Assembly: GCF_006475605.1 (NCBI RefSeq) | Contig: NZ_ML636837.1 | Coordinates: 1-64,000 of the forward strand | Source of the DNA: Asticcacaulis tiandongensis | GTDB lineage: Bacteria; Pseudomonadota; Alphaproteobacteria; Caulobacterales; Caulobacteraceae | Direction of reading: 5' to 3' | Length of the DNA: 64,000 nucleotides | Shown here: positions 17,379-26,320 of the stretch, piece after piece | Position numbering within the stretch: position 1 is the stretch's first letter | Layout of the letters: every line of letters begins with the position of its first letter | The notes under the pieces: generated by a model | What the model saw: the letters and a program-made list of their open reading frames with translations, nothing else | The model's database searches: none | Told to the model about the DNA's origin: nothing | Program-made: the position numbers and the translations under genes

Positions 17379-18577
17379 GAACTGCTTAAAGGCTTGGTGA
17401 CGGTGGTTGTGGCGGGGCGGTTGGCAGAGCGGAAACGTTGTCCCAGTCCCTGAGTGCGGCGGGGTGTGGCGGTGGCTGGTGCCGTGCCGCCTTCGGTAAA
17501 GACGAGGCGTTCACCGCTTTCGCGGGAAGCCGCGCTGGCGTTTTCGCGGTCGATCGCTGTGACCAGCGTATCGCTGCGGCGATCCGTGCTGCCTTCGGCG
17601 GTGGCGGCGACGGTTTGAGCGGCCTGACCGGCGGCGACAAAGGCCGACAGGGTTTGCGCCTCCTGCGTCTGGCGGTCGGAGCTTGTTTTGTCACGCAGAG
17701 CCGCCTGCCAGTCGCGCACCAGCGAACCAGCCACCCACATCAGCACGGCTAAGAAAGCGGCATAGATCAGCGACCCCATAAAGAGGATAACCATCGGCTG
17801 CACCATGCGCACCGAACGCATCGGGTCTTCGGCTATGAAATCGATCAAGGGGATAAACAGGCTTAGGGCCGTTGTACCGCCTAAGACCGCCAGCATGGGG
17901 GCCAGGGCAAAGACTACGCTTGTCCGGAGCCAGCCATTGAACAGGCCACGGGTCTGACCGAACAGGGCCATAACGATAAAGATCGGCCCGAGTATCAGAA
18001 GCAGGTTCAACACCATGCGCGACAGGATCAAAACCCCAAGCGTCGAAAAGAGCAAAAACAGGCCGCTGAGCCAGAAAAGCGTGACCGGCATGGACTTGGC
18101 GGCGAGGAAACCGGTTTGCTGCCCGTCTGCCTGATTCTGTACCGTTTCAAGGCTTTGGGCGATTTCAGCAAAGCGCACGAACAGGGCATCAAGCCGTTCG
18201 GCGAAGTTCATGACGGCGCTGCCTTTTTGCCCAAGAAGCGCGGCAGCGATCTGATCCGGGCCGCCCATCAGGAGCCCGTAGAAAATCGCATTGTAAAAGG
18301 GCCAGAATGAGACAAAAACCAACACCAGCACCATGGTTATGATGCGCGGGGACATCATAGGCAGTGTCAGACGCGTACGTCCGGTCAGGAAGCCATAGGC
18401 CAGTAGCGCGACATAGATGATCAACAACAGGGTCAGGGCATAGCTGAAGGCCCCGCCCGCACCGAACAGACGGTTATAGCCTGTGGCGACTGCCTCACCG
18501 ATCTGGCAGTCCATGGCCCGCAAGGAGCCTGAAACCGAGGTTTCGCCTACAAGTGTGATCGGCGGGCAGTTGCTCAT
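17375..18577 (-). CDS. virB6: VirB6/TrbL-type T4SS inner-membrane protein
   Basis: A 400-residue polytopic protein with about six to seven hydrophobic helices between residues 30 and 290 and a long polar, Ala/Thr-rich cytoplasmic tail. Position between virB4 and virB9, helix layout and the conserved 'LLLILGPIFIVMALFGQTRG' segment support VirB6/TrbL, the inner-membrane channel component. It starts with an ATGA overlap on virB4. Its stop directly overlaps virB9, so the virB8 gene that usually sits here is missing. Confidence 0.85.
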   Translation of the reverse strand: MSNCPPITLVGETSVSGSLRAMDCQIGEAVATGYNRLFGAGGAFSYALTLLLIIYVALLAYGFLTGRTRLTLPMMSPRIITMVLVLVFVSFWPFYNAIFYGLLMGGPDQIAAALLGQKGSAVMNFAERLDALFVRFAEIAQSLETVQNQADGQQTGFLAAKSMPVTLFWLSGLFLLFSTLGVLILSRMVLNLLLILGPIFIVMALFGQTRGLFNGWLRTSVVFALAPMLAVLGGTTALSLFIPLIDFIAEDPMRSVRMVQPMVILFMGSLIYAAFLAVLMWVAGSLVRDWQAALRDKTSSDRQTQEAQTLSAFVAAGQAAQTVAATAEGSTDRRSDTLVTAIDRENASAASRESGERLVFTEGGTAPATATPRRTQGLGQRFRSANRPATTTVTKPLSSS

Positions 18578-21003
18578 GAAGCCGCCTTTTGGGCCGCCAG
18601 AGGGTTACCCGGATAGGGGTAACCGACCAGATGGGGCCACCACAGTGACGGATGATCGCCATATTGCGCCCGAAGCTCATCGAGATGGCGCACCGTGGCT
18701 TCGCGGCCCGACAGCAGGGTAATGACATCGGGCTGTGCCGACAGGTCAAGGCGGGCGACAACGCTATGGTTGCCGTGCTTGACGAGAAAGGCGCGCGAAT
18801 GGGCCGGAAGGGCGCGGATAAGTTCCAGCTCATGCTCGGTCAGGCCAAAGCCTTCGCAATAGTCTTCGAACTGGGCGCGGGGATTAGGCATGAAAATCTG
18901 GGTCGCCGACTGTTCGATGATCGCGGTCGAAATACGGCTGTCCAGCGCATCGCGCGCTGATTGCGTACCAAAGCCCAGAATGGCGTTGCGTTTACGCAAG
19001 GTCTTCATCCAGTTACGGATTGCGGCGGCGAACACCTCATCATCAAGCGCCTTCCAGCCTTCGTCGATGATCAGAATTGTCGGCGTCCCGTCAAGGCCTT
19101 CCTCCACGCGATGGAACAGATACAGCATGCACGGCGTGCGCAGGATCGGATCATTGAGCAGCTGGGTCATGTCGAAACCCAGCGTGCGGGCATTCATGTC
19201 CAGCCGGTCGGTGGCGTTGTCGAACAGCCAGGCCTTATCCCCGTCACCAGTCCACGACGAAAGCCGTGCGGCCAGATCCCCGTGCGTGGGTCTGCGTATC
19301 CCCCCAAGCAGTTCGCGGAAATAACGCAGGCGGCGATATTGCGGGTCCTGTTCGTAATTGGATTCAACGGCTTCGGCGATAATCGCCTCTTCTTCGGCGC
19401 TCAGGGGCTGGTCGGGTTTATGTACCAGCTGGGCGATAAAACTGCGCAAAAAAGCGCGGTTTGAGGGCGAATCCGGTAGCTGGAGGGGATTAAAGCCGGA
19501 AGGCTCACCCGCACGCAGGGTATCGTAGTGGCCATCAATGGCGCGAACGAAAATTTCTGCCCCGCGATCCTTGTCGAAGATGACGGTGCGCGGTTTGAAT
19601 TTCTGCGCCTGCGCCGCCAGAAAATTCAGCACCACCGTCTTGCCGGAACCGGACGGGCCTATGACGGTGAAATTGCCAAGGTCGGCCTTATGGAAGTTAA
19701 AGAAGTACGGCGTGCCGGAGGTGGTTTCAAACACCGTCACCGCCTGCCCCCAGTGGTTGCCTTCGGCCTGACCTATGGGGAAACCGTGGAGGGAGGCAAA
19801 GCTCGCGTAGGCACTGGTGGAGATCACCGCCTTGCGGGCAATATAGGCTTCGTTGCCGGGGAACTGCGCCCAGAAGGCCGGTTCGAGGTTGATGTCTTCG
19901 CGCACCGCCACGGCCCCAAGATCGGCCAGCGCTGCCAGTGCCTGAGCCGCAGCCGGATCAAGACCATTTAAGGTCGGGGTGCGGACACAGAGGCTCAGGT
20001 GGTGTTCGCCCAGCCCCAGAGAACCGGTGGTCAGGTCGTCTCTGGCCTTCATCAGGCCCTGCCGCAGGCTTTGGGCCTCTTCGTTGGCGGCACGCAGACG
20101 GCGCAGGGCCAGACTGATGCGCTCCTGACCGATCTGACGGTCAATAAAGCCATAGCTTTCGGTCAGGGTCATTTCAAACGGCAGACGTAAGAGGGCATCG
20201 CACATGCCCGGCGTGGCGTGCGGCGGATAGTCCTTGAGCGAGAGCATGGCCGCATATGTCTTGCCTTCAGTAGCAGCGGATTGCTCTATGGCCTCAAGGC
20301 CGAAACTGGTGCGGCGATAGGGGATATATTGGCCGATGTCGCTGGTGGGACGCAGCACAGGGCGCAGTTCGCCATTATAGAGCGCCGACAGAAGTTCCAG
20401 CGGCTCCGAGCAGCGGCCCGCAGCGGATTCGTAGCCGCCCAGTACACGCGGGCCATAGGCCGAGAGTGCCGCCAGAAGCGCATCGGTGGCCGCCTGAATC
20501 TCACGATGGTCGCGCGCAAGGCCTGCGGCCTGAGCGTCTTCGCCCACACCCTGCCCTAACAGACGTAAGATGCCTTCGGCAAAACCGACCTTCCCCTTGG
20601 GGTTACGGCGCACCACCGTCAGGAACAGGTCATTGACGAACATCTGACGCGAGGACAGGCGTTCCTGCCATTTGTCGTGGATCAGGCCACAGATGGCGTC
20701 ATCATAATGCGCGTTCTGGGTGACGCTGACGCGGCGGCGGATGATGTGGTGATAGAGGACAAACCGCGAAGAGCCTATGGCCCTGAGGGCGGCGGCGCGG
20801 ACGATCTGGCGGTGATTGACCTCATCGGTGTCTGCCGTCTCAAAGGCAAAGCCTTCGAGGTGGATCGACTGCATTAAGGAACCGTCGCGCAAGACGACCG
20901 TGCGGTCATCATACAGACGGTCATAAGGGAGGCGGTCCCCCGCCCGCTGTTCTTTGGCGAACCAGCGGCTGAAACCTTGGGAGGGGGCGGGTTTTGCACT
21001 CAT
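18574..21003 (-). CDS. virB4: VirB4-type T4SS ATPase
   Basis: An 809-residue VirB4/TrbE ATPase, the largest and most conserved T4SS energy unit at the cytoplasmic face of the inner membrane. Walker A is GPSGSGKT (about residue 450) and Walker B is 'ILIIDEGWKALDD' (about 640). The N-terminal CagE/TrbE domain and C-terminal 'ESATQIFMPNP' type segment are present. Full length for the family. It is seven bases from virB3 and overlaps virB6. Confidence 0.95.
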   Translation of the reverse strand: MSAKPAPSQGFSRWFAKEQRAGDRLPYDRLYDDRTVVLRDGSLMQSIHLEGFAFETADTDEVNHRQIVRAAALRAIGSSRFVLYHHIIRRRVSVTQNAHYDDAICGLIHDKWQERLSSRQMFVNDLFLTVVRRNPKGKVGFAEGILRLLGQGVGEDAQAAGLARDHREIQAATDALLAALSAYGPRVLGGYESAAGRCSEPLELLSALYNGELRPVLRPTSDIGQYIPYRRTSFGLEAIEQSAATEGKTYAAMLSLKDYPPHATPGMCDALLRLPFEMTLTESYGFIDRQIGQERISLALRRLRAANEEAQSLRQGLMKARDDLTTGSLGLGEHHLSLCVRTPTLNGLDPAAAQALAALADLGAVAVREDINLEPAFWAQFPGNEAYIARKAVISTSAYASFASLHGFPIGQAEGNHWGQAVTVFETTSGTPYFFNFHKADLGNFTVIGPSGSGKTVVLNFLAAQAQKFKPRTVIFDKDRGAEIFVRAIDGHYDTLRAGEPSGFNPLQLPDSPSNRAFLRSFIAQLVHKPDQPLSAEEEAIIAEAVESNYEQDPQYRRLRYFRELLGGIRRPTHGDLAARLSSWTGDGDKAWLFDNATDRLDMNARTLGFDMTQLLNDPILRTPCMLYLFHRVEEGLDGTPTILIIDEGWKALDDEVFAAAIRNWMKTLRKRNAILGFGTQSARDALDSRISTAIIEQSATQIFMPNPRAQFEDYCEGFGLTEHELELIRALPAHSRAFLVKHGNHSVVARLDLSAQPDVITLLSGREATVRHLDELRAQYGDHPSLWWPHLVGYPYPGNPLAAQKAAS

Positions 21004-21009
21004 GTGAAA

Positions 21010-21294
21010 TCAGGGTCTGTAGGAATTACAACGCCAGAAGCGCCAGTTGGGAATACGCGGGCAGCGCGACACCTTGGCCATCCACAGGTCAAAGATGCGT
21101 GGCTCACGCAGACAGGCCAGATAACCGATGACATGCACCAGTAGCGCTACACCCAGAGCCCAGAAAGAACGGGTAATGAGGAAGGCCTGCGTCGTTACCA
21201 CGCCATTGATGATGAAATAGCTGTAGGTGACACCCGCAAACATCTGCGGCTGGGTCAGGGCCTTGAAGACCGGTGTCCTTATAAGATCGGCCAC
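21010..21294 (-). CDS. virB3: VirB3-type T4SS protein
   Basis: A 94-residue inner-membrane protein with two close hydrophobic helices and the diagnostic C-terminus 'EPRIFDLWMAKVSRCP...FWRCNSYRP'. VirB3 works with VirB4. It starts with GTG at 21294, immediately after the virB2 TAA, with no gap between the two genes. Confidence 0.93.
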   Translation of the reverse strand: MADLIRTPVFKALTQPQMFAGVTYSYFIINGVVTTQAFLITRSFWALGVALLVHVIGYLACLREPRIFDLWMAKVSRCPRIPNWRFWRCNSYRP

Positions 21295-21630
21295 TTAACC
21301 GCCCGCCGCCTGACGGATACCGCCAACAATGGTCGCCGCGCCAAACAGGATAAAGCAGCCAAGGATTACCGTCGCGCCAAACTTCCAGTTCAGGCGTCCG
21401 GTCAGCATCATGAAGCCGATCATGGCGACGGCAATGACAGCGACGGCGGTGGCGACATTACCGAGCAGTGAACCTTGAATCCACAACAGGGCATTGAGGA
21501 TCGGGCCGGAACCTTGCGGGTCCTGCGCGAAGGCCTGCGTGGCCATTGCATTCAGCCCGGCCGCCAGCGCAAACCCGAACGCCGTCCGTTTCAGGGAAAC
21601 TGGCTTAAGCTGAAATGTGGTGTGAAACAT
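21295..21630 (-). CDS. virB2: VirB2-type T4SS pilin
   Basis: A 111-residue pilin precursor: a long signal peptide ending at AFA-QDP, then two hydrophobic helices separated by a short polar turn (VirB2/TrbC architecture). It is the first gene of the virB operon and would form the extracellular pilus or channel lining. A GGATCGGGG stretch precedes the ATG. Upstream, TTGACA at 21686-21691 on the minus strand may be the -35 of the operon promoter, but the matching -10 is poor. Confidence 0.9.
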   Translation of the reverse strand: MFHTTFQLKPVSLKRTAFGFALAAGLNAMATQAFAQDPQGSGPILNALLWIQGSLLGNVATAVAVIAVAMIGFMMLTGRLNWKFGATVILGCFILFGAATIVGGIRQAAGG

Positions 21631-21929
21631 ACCCGACCCCGATCCTTATAGTTGATTAGGCGACACTTAAGTAACTGACCCGCACTGTCAAGACAGTCTG
21701 TTGAACCCTGAGGTCGCGCTTCGGTATCATGGGTATATGACAGTCATGTAACTATCAAAAAATATTCCGTTGGCGGTAAATTATTTTGTGGGTGGTCAGG
21801 GGCGCGGAGGCCGCATTTCGCGCCTTAAGTGTGCACACGGGTGTTTGGCACAAGGTTTGAAACCAGACAGGCGAGGCGTACCGAAACGGCACGCCGCATT
21901 CAGGGAAAAAATCCCGATAGGAGCGCCTG

Positions 21930-22313
21930 ATGGCTACTGATATTGACCTGCATCTGGGTAAGCGTCTTCGCCGCCGCCGTCGTCTGCTGGGCCTGACGCA
22001 ACAACAACTGGCGCTGGCTGTCGGCATTCGCTTTCAGCAAATCCAGAAATATGAGTGCGGGGCCAACCGCATCTCTGCCGCCCGCCTGTTCCAGCTGGCC
22101 AAGGCGCTGGAAACACCGGTCAACTATTTCTATGACGGGCTTTCGGATGAAAGCGTCGAAGCGGCACCGGTTCAGAATGACGGCATCGAAGTGTTTTCAC
22201 GCAAAGAAACCCTTGATCTCATTCAGGCCTATTATCGCCTGTCGGAGCGTCCACGCCGCCGTTTGCTCGATCTGGCCAAGTCGCTGAATGGCGAGAGCGA
22301 ACTGCCGCAGTAA
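21930..22313 (+). CDS. XRE family transcriptional regulator
   Basis: A 127-residue DNA-binding protein with one HTH_3 domain (residues 10-65): 'LGLTQQQLALAVGIRFQQIQKYECGANRIS' carries the recognition helix. The C-terminal segment 'LIQAYYRLSERPRRRLLDL' is the helical tail common in short alphaproteobacterial XRE regulators of the PraR/SinR-like group. ATAGGAGCG lies before the ATG. It is divergent from virB2, with about 300 bp between the starts, so it may regulate the virB operon, itself or neither; that is inference. Confidence 0.85.
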   Translation: MATDIDLHLGKRLRRRRRLLGLTQQQLALAVGIRFQQIQKYECGANRISAARLFQLAKALETPVNYFYDGLSDESVEAAPVQNDGIEVFSRKETLDLIQAYYRLSERPRRRLLDLAKSLNGESELPQ

Positions 22314-22330
22314 GCGATAATTGCAAAAGA

Positions 22331-22402
22331 AAGTAAGATACCCCACCACCCCGCCGGTAAACCGGCGCGGTCCCCCTCCCCATTAAAATGGGGAGGCATG
22401 AA
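22331..22402. repeat. REP-like intergenic repeat, family A copy 2
   Basis: AAGTAAGAT, then ACCCCACCACC, a perfect GCCGGTaaACCGGC hairpin, GGTCCCCCTCCCC and a CCCCATtaaaATGGGG hairpin, ending AGGCATGAA. It lies between the XRE gene and hisN. Confidence 0.85.
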
Positions 22403-22473
22403 AAAGGGGACGATTGCGGTTTTGAACGGAAGTCTCTACACACTCAGGAAATATAATATTTTCGGGGTGAACC

Positions 22474-23292
22474 ATGGCGTCTCTTTCAACCGCAGAGCTG
22501 AAAGCGCTCGAACTCTTTGCGCTGCAACTGGCTGAGGCCGCCGCCAAGGTGGCCCTGCCGCTGTTTCGTGTCGCCGATCAGGGGGAAGTGTCAAAAGACG
22601 GCCATTCGCAGGGCTTTGATCCCGTTACCGAAGCTGATCGCGGAGCTGAACGGGCCATACGCGCCCTGATTAACACCCATTATCCTGACCACGGCATCAT
22701 CGGTGAGGAATATGGCGAAGAGCGCTCAGATGCCGAATTTGTCTGGGTGCTTGATCCGGTCGATGGCACCCGCGCCTTTATTTCCGGCCTGCCGTTGTGG
22801 ACGACACTGATTGCCCTTAGGCATCACGGGCGCCCTGTGTTGGGGATTATTTCCCAGCCGTTCCTGAAAGAAATTTTCCTTGGCTCGCCGCTGGGGTCGC
22901 GCCTGATTACCCCTGAGGGGGAGACGCCGCTTAAGGTTCGCGATGGTGGCACACTGGAAAATGCGGTGTTTGCGACCACCGATCCTGATCTTTATTATGA
23001 TGGCGAACATGCGGCGTTTTATAACTTACGCAACAAGGTACGCCTGATGCGGTATGGCTGTGACGCCTATGCCTTTGCCATGGTCGCTCTGGGGACGATG
23101 GATGCGGTGGTTGAGACCGGCCTCAAGGCCTGGGATATCGAAGCGGTTATTCCGGTGATTGAAAATGCCGGTGGTGTGGTGAGCAACTGGCATGGCGAGA
23201 CGGTAGGCCAAAACGGCGGTCAGGTGATTGCCGCCGGTAGTCGGGCGATACTGGACGCGGCGGTTGGGTATCTGAAGCCGGTGGCGGATTAG
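22474..23292 (+). CDS. hisN: histidinol-phosphatase, inositol-monophosphatase fold
   Basis: A 272-residue Mg-dependent phosphatase of the inositol monophosphatase superfamily. Metal ligands are visible in 'GEEYGEE', 'LDPVDGTRAF' and 'KAWDIEAVIPV'. Overall similarity from memory is to the HisN-type histidinol-phosphatases of alphaproteobacteria, which remove the phosphate in the eighth step of histidine synthesis, rather than to SuhB. GGGG sits six bases before the ATG. A second superfamily member is at 27014. Specificity between histidinol phosphate and inositol phosphates cannot be proved by sequence alone. Confidence 0.8.
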   Translation: MASLSTAELKALELFALQLAEAAAKVALPLFRVADQGEVSKDGHSQGFDPVTEADRGAERAIRALINTHYPDHGIIGEEYGEERSDAEFVWVLDPVDGTRAFISGLPLWTTLIALRHHGRPVLGIISQPFLKEIFLGSPLGSRLITPEGETPLKVRDGGTLENAVFATTDPDLYYDGEHAAFYNLRNKVRLMRYGCDAYAFAMVALGTMDAVVETGLKAWDIEAVIPVIENAGGVVSNWHGETVGQNGGQVIAAGSRAILDAAVGYLKPVAD

Positions 23293-23307
23293 GAAGATAC
23301 CGCAAGA

Positions 23308-23370
23308 AGTAAGATTCCCCCTCCGGCGGGCAAGCCCGCCACCTCCCCCGGCAAGCCAGGGGAGTATGAA
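23308..23370. repeat. REP-like intergenic repeat, family B copy 1
   Basis: AGTAAGAT, CCCCCTCC, a GGCGGGcaaGCCCGCC hairpin, ACCTCCCCCGGCAAGCCAGGGGAG hairpin region, ending TATGAA. The B type is shared with copies at 27871 and 48629. Confidence 0.85.
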
Positions 23371-23387
23371 ACACACAGGTTGGCCAC

Positions 23388-23427
23388 CCCTCACCCCAAC
23401 CCTCTCCCCTCAGGGGAGAGGGAGCTA
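23388..23427. repeat. short CCCTCTCCCC/GGGGAGAGGG palindromic repeat
   Basis: CCTCACCCCAACCCTCTCCCC tca GGGGAGAGGG, a compact hairpin that abuts the 3' end of the quinone oxidoreductase gene. This motif type is widespread in proteobacterial intergenic regions. It may also act as a weak terminator. Confidence 0.7.
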
Positions 23428-24411
23428 TAGGGCGAGAACGACCTTGCCGGTGTGGGTACCGCTATCGAGATATTCATGGGCGGCAGCAACCTGAGGGAAG
23501 TCAAACACCTTATCCAGCAAGGGCCTGATGCGGCCCGACAGGATATGCGGCCAGACATGGGTGCGCACCTCTGAGACCAGACGGGCTTTTTCGTCGGCGC
23601 TGCGGGGTCTGAGCATCGAGCCGGTGATCACGGCCTGTTTTTGCATGACCCGCGCCAGATCAATCTCGACCCTTGACCCACGCGCCATGCCGACCTGAAC
23701 GATGCGGCCTTTGGGGTTCAGGCACAGGATGTTTTTTGCCGTATAGTCACCGGCAATAATATCGAGCACCACATCCGCGCCGCCAAAGGCTTTGGCGGGC
23801 GCTACGAAATCTTCGGTTTGGGTATCAATCACCAGATCGGCCCCAAGTGCGGTGATCCATTCCATGCGTTCTGCGCCGCGTACTGTGGCGATGACCTGTG
23901 CGCCGAAGGCTTTGGCCATCTGAACCGTCATGGCCCCGATGCCGGAATTGGCTCCATGCACCAGCACGGTTTCACCGGCCTTAAGACCGCCATGTTCGAT
24001 CAGATTGGCATAGACCGTCAGGCAGACCTCAGGCAGGGCGGCGGCCTCGGCTGGGCTCCAGCCTTCAGGTATCGGCAACAGGTGGCGGGCATCGATCCGC
24101 ACATAGTCGGCATAGCCACCGCCATTAACCAGCGCACAGACCAGATCACCGGTTTTCCACAGCACATCATCGCCATAGGTCGGTTCGGGGTGGATGGTTT
24201 CAATCACACCGGCCACCTCAAGGCCCAGAACCGGTGAGGCCCCTGCCGGTGGCGGATAAAGTCCCTGTCTTTGCAGTATATCCGGGCGGTTAACCCCTGC
24301 GTGGGTGACCCGTAACAGCACATCTCCGGCTTCGGTTTGCGGCAGGGCTGCCTCGGTTATAAACAGGCTGGCGGCAGTTTTCCCGTCACCTTGCACAGCT
24401 ACGATACGCAT
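23425..24411 (-). CDS. NAD(P)H quinone oxidoreductase, zeta-crystallin/PIG3 type
   Basis: A 328-residue medium-chain reductase without catalytic zinc ligands. The N-terminal catalytic domain has 'RVTHAGVNRPDILQRQGLYPPP', and the Rossmann domain contains 'VHGANSGIGAMTVQMAKAFGA', where the usual GGxxGVG is GANSGIG. It resembles the PIG3 family of quinone oxidoreductases. It stands divergent from the DUF1192 gene, a pairing with rcdA that is common in alphaproteobacteria. The quinone substrate is inferred. Confidence 0.87.
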   Translation of the reverse strand: MRIVAVQGDGKTAASLFITEAALPQTEAGDVLLRVTHAGVNRPDILQRQGLYPPPAGASPVLGLEVAGVIETIHPEPTYGDDVLWKTGDLVCALVNGGGYADYVRIDARHLLPIPEGWSPAEAAALPEVCLTVYANLIEHGGLKAGETVLVHGANSGIGAMTVQMAKAFGAQVIATVRGAERMEWITALGADLVIDTQTEDFVAPAKAFGGADVVLDIIAGDYTAKNILCLNPKGRIVQVGMARGSRVEIDLARVMQKQAVITGSMLRPRSADEKARLVSEVRTHVWPHILSGRIRPLLDKVFDFPQVAAAHEYLDSGTHTGKVVLAL

Positions 24412-24523
24412 GGCTGATTCGTTTTCCTTGATTTCTTCGCCTGAGAAGCGTTTTACTATGCCACCCTAACGGCAGGTGCGGCTGACGCACAATGCCTCTT
24501 TTTGTACAGGACGGAGGTGTCAG

Positions 24524-24745
24524 ATGTCAGACGATGATTCAAACCAAGACTATGACACCGGTGCGGAAGCCGGTTCGGCCCTGCACGCCCTGACGCACGA
24601 AGACCTTAGTATATATAGTGTTGAAGATTTAACGGAACGATTATCGTATCTTGGGGCCGAAACAGAGCGCACCCGCGCCGCGCTTGAGAAAAAGAAAAGC
24701 GGACGTTCGGCAGCCGACTCCCTGTTCTCCTTCAAGGGGAACTAA
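24524..24745 (+). CDS. DUF1192 small protein
   Basis: A 73-residue protein of the DUF1192 family, defined by 'LTHEDLSIYSVEDLTERLSYL' and a following helix. Function unknown; it is regularly next to rcdA (DUF1465) in alphaproteobacteria, as here. GGAGG lies six bases before the ATG. The C-terminus 'RSAADSLFSFKGN' is basic then hydrophobic. Confidence 0.85.
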   Translation: MSDDDSNQDYDTGAEAGSALHALTHEDLSIYSVEDLTERLSYLGAETERTRAALEKKKSGRSAADSLFSFKGN

Positions 24746-24863
24746 GCGTTTTTAAAATACCGGCTGAAATCCTGCCGCAAGGACAACTGGCACAGCGGTT
24801 GCATGTGCTTTTCACCGGTTAGAGGGCGTGATAAATTGCCCGCCTGTATTATGGAATATGTTG

Positions 24864-25382
24864 ATGTCTGACAGCGTTGCCCGTCCGTTTGCTCCACGCG
24901 TGGATATAGTCCGTGACTTTGCCCGCTCGGATCTGTTTGACCGTACCTTCAAGGAGGGTATGGCACTGGTTGAAGAAACCGCCGCCTATCTCGATGGCGA
25001 CGGACGACGTGACTCACGCATACTGAGCCGTGAAGACGCGCTGGTCTATGCCGGTGAAAGCATGCGACTGACGACCCGCCTGATGCAGATTGCCTCCTGG
25101 CTTCTGGTGCAGCGTGCCGTGCGTGAAGGGGATATGGACGCGCAGGACGCCTGTGACGAGAAATATCGCCTGTCGCCGGTCAATGCGGTGCATCTGGGGG
25201 AAATGCAGGAGACCTTACCCGAAGGTTTGCTGCACCTTCTTGATCGATCGAACCGCCTCTATGAGCGTATCTCGCACATGGACAAGCGCATGTTCATCGA
25301 TGAGGACACCGATACGCCTGCGGTTAATGCCGTGCTCGATCAGATGCAGCGCCTGAAGAACGCCTTCGCGCTGAAGGATTGA
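24864..25382 (+). CDS. rcdA: RcdA, adaptor for CtrA degradation (DUF1465)
   Basis: A 172-residue protein of the DUF1465/RcdA family. In Caulobacter RcdA is a ClpXP adaptor that, with CpdR and PopA, delivers the cell-cycle master regulator CtrA to the protease at the stalked pole. Hallmark segments are 'RSDLFDRTFKEGMALVEETA', 'ESMRLTTRLMQIASWLLVQ' and 'DEKYRLSP'. The start at 24864 matches the family N-terminus (MSDSVARPF); in-frame starts at 24828 (GTG) and 24858 also exist. This gene is a strong pointer to the Caulobacterales or a near relative. Confidence 0.9.
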   Translation: MSDSVARPFAPRVDIVRDFARSDLFDRTFKEGMALVEETAAYLDGDGRRDSRILSREDALVYAGESMRLTTRLMQIASWLLVQRAVREGDMDAQDACDEKYRLSPVNAVHLGEMQETLPEGLLHLLDRSNRLYERISHMDKRMFIDEDTDTPAVNAVLDQMQRLKNAFALKD

Positions 25383-25474
25383 TTTATCTGACGCCCTGGG
25401 GCATGGCATAGGCTCTCGGCCTGTCACGCATTTTTATCCGAAAAGTGCGTCACACCTTTCGGAATGCGTTTGCC

Positions 25475-26101
25475 ATGTCACATAGCTGCCAGCTTTATCT
25501 TATTACGCCGCCTCAGATTGCCGATCATGCGGCCTTTGCCCGTGAGTTGGAGGCCGCCCTTTCGGCTGGGCCCGTGGCGGCCTTGCAGATCAGGCTCAAA
25601 GACACGTCGCTGGATGAAATCCGCAGCCTGTCGCGCCTGATAGCCCCCATTGCCCATGCGCATGGCGTGGCGGTTCTGATGAATGATCATGTGGAACTGG
25701 TGCGCGAACTGGGGCTTGATGGCGCGCATGTCGGGCAATCGGATATGGCGCTTAAGGACGCGCGCCGCCTTCTGGGGCCTGAGGCCATGATCGGTGTCAC
25801 CTGCCACAACAGCCGCCATCTTGGGTTTGCCGCTTCTGAAGGGGGGGCAGATTATGTGGCCTTCGGGGCGTTTTTCCCGACCTCGACCAAAGAGGTCGAA
25901 CATATGGCCGAGCCGGAAGTGCTCACCATCTGGCAGGAAAGCATGGAAGTGCCGTGCGTGGCCATTGGCGGTATTACGGCGGATAATGCCGCAGAGATGG
26001 CGGCGGCAGGCGCTGATTTTATCGCCGTATCCGGTGCGGTCTGGAACCATAAGGACGGTCCCGCAGCGGGCGTTAAGGCATTGATCGGGGCTTTGGGTTA
26101 G
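25475..26101 (+). CDS. thiE: thiamine-phosphate synthase family protein
   Basis: A 208-residue TIM-barrel enzyme of the ThiE family, which joins the thiazole and pyrimidine moieties. Visible family elements are 'LQIRLKDTS' (diphosphate-binding strand), '[20 protein letters not shown]', 'IGVTCHNS', '[11 protein letters not shown]' and '[13 protein letters not shown]'. The start at 25475 (ATG) is preferred; a GTG at 25445 would add ten residues. No THI-box riboswitch (CUGAGA core) is visible upstream. A repeat follows the gene. Confidence 0.85.
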   Translation: MSHSCQLYLITPPQIADHAAFARELEAALSAGPVAALQIRLKDTSLDEIRSLSRLIAPIAHAHGVAVLMNDHVELVRELGLDGAHVGQSDMALKDARRLLGPEAMIGVTCHNSRHLGFAASEGGADYVAFGAFFPTSTKEVEHMAEPEVLTIWQESMEVPCVAIGGITADNAAEMAAAGADFIAVSGAVWNHKDGPAAGVKALIGALG

Positions 26102-26131
26102 GACTCTGCTCTTCCAGACGATAGGTCGCAG

Positions 26132-26201
26132 AGACCCTCCCGTCACTTTGCTTTCGCAAAGCGCCACCCTCCCGCAAGCAGGAGGGAGAAGAAAGTAAGA
26201 T
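26132..26201. repeat. REP-like intergenic repeat, family C copy 1
   Basis: CCCTCCCGTCACTTTGCTTT, CGCAAAGCG, CCACCCTCCCGCAAGCAGGAGGGAG, then AAGTAAGAT at the far end. Nearly identical to the copy at 51587. Confidence 0.85.
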
Positions 26202-26320
26202 CACTACGCCAGCCTATCCCCTTGCGCGGGCGCGCTTAAAAGCGTACTAACGCGCCCGAGCTTTCCGAGTGCCGCTAAATGGCGCTTGTTTTCCTGCACC
26301 CTTTTGACAAGTCGTATCCT

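Noticed and set aside
22331-22402. Considered as an intrinsic terminator
   Set aside because: The hairpins lack T-runs and the same structure recurs at unrelated places, which fits a REP-like repeat better.
25383-25475. TPP riboswitch before thiE
   Set aside because: The stretch is only about 90 bp and shows no CUGAGA core or P2/P4-type helices.
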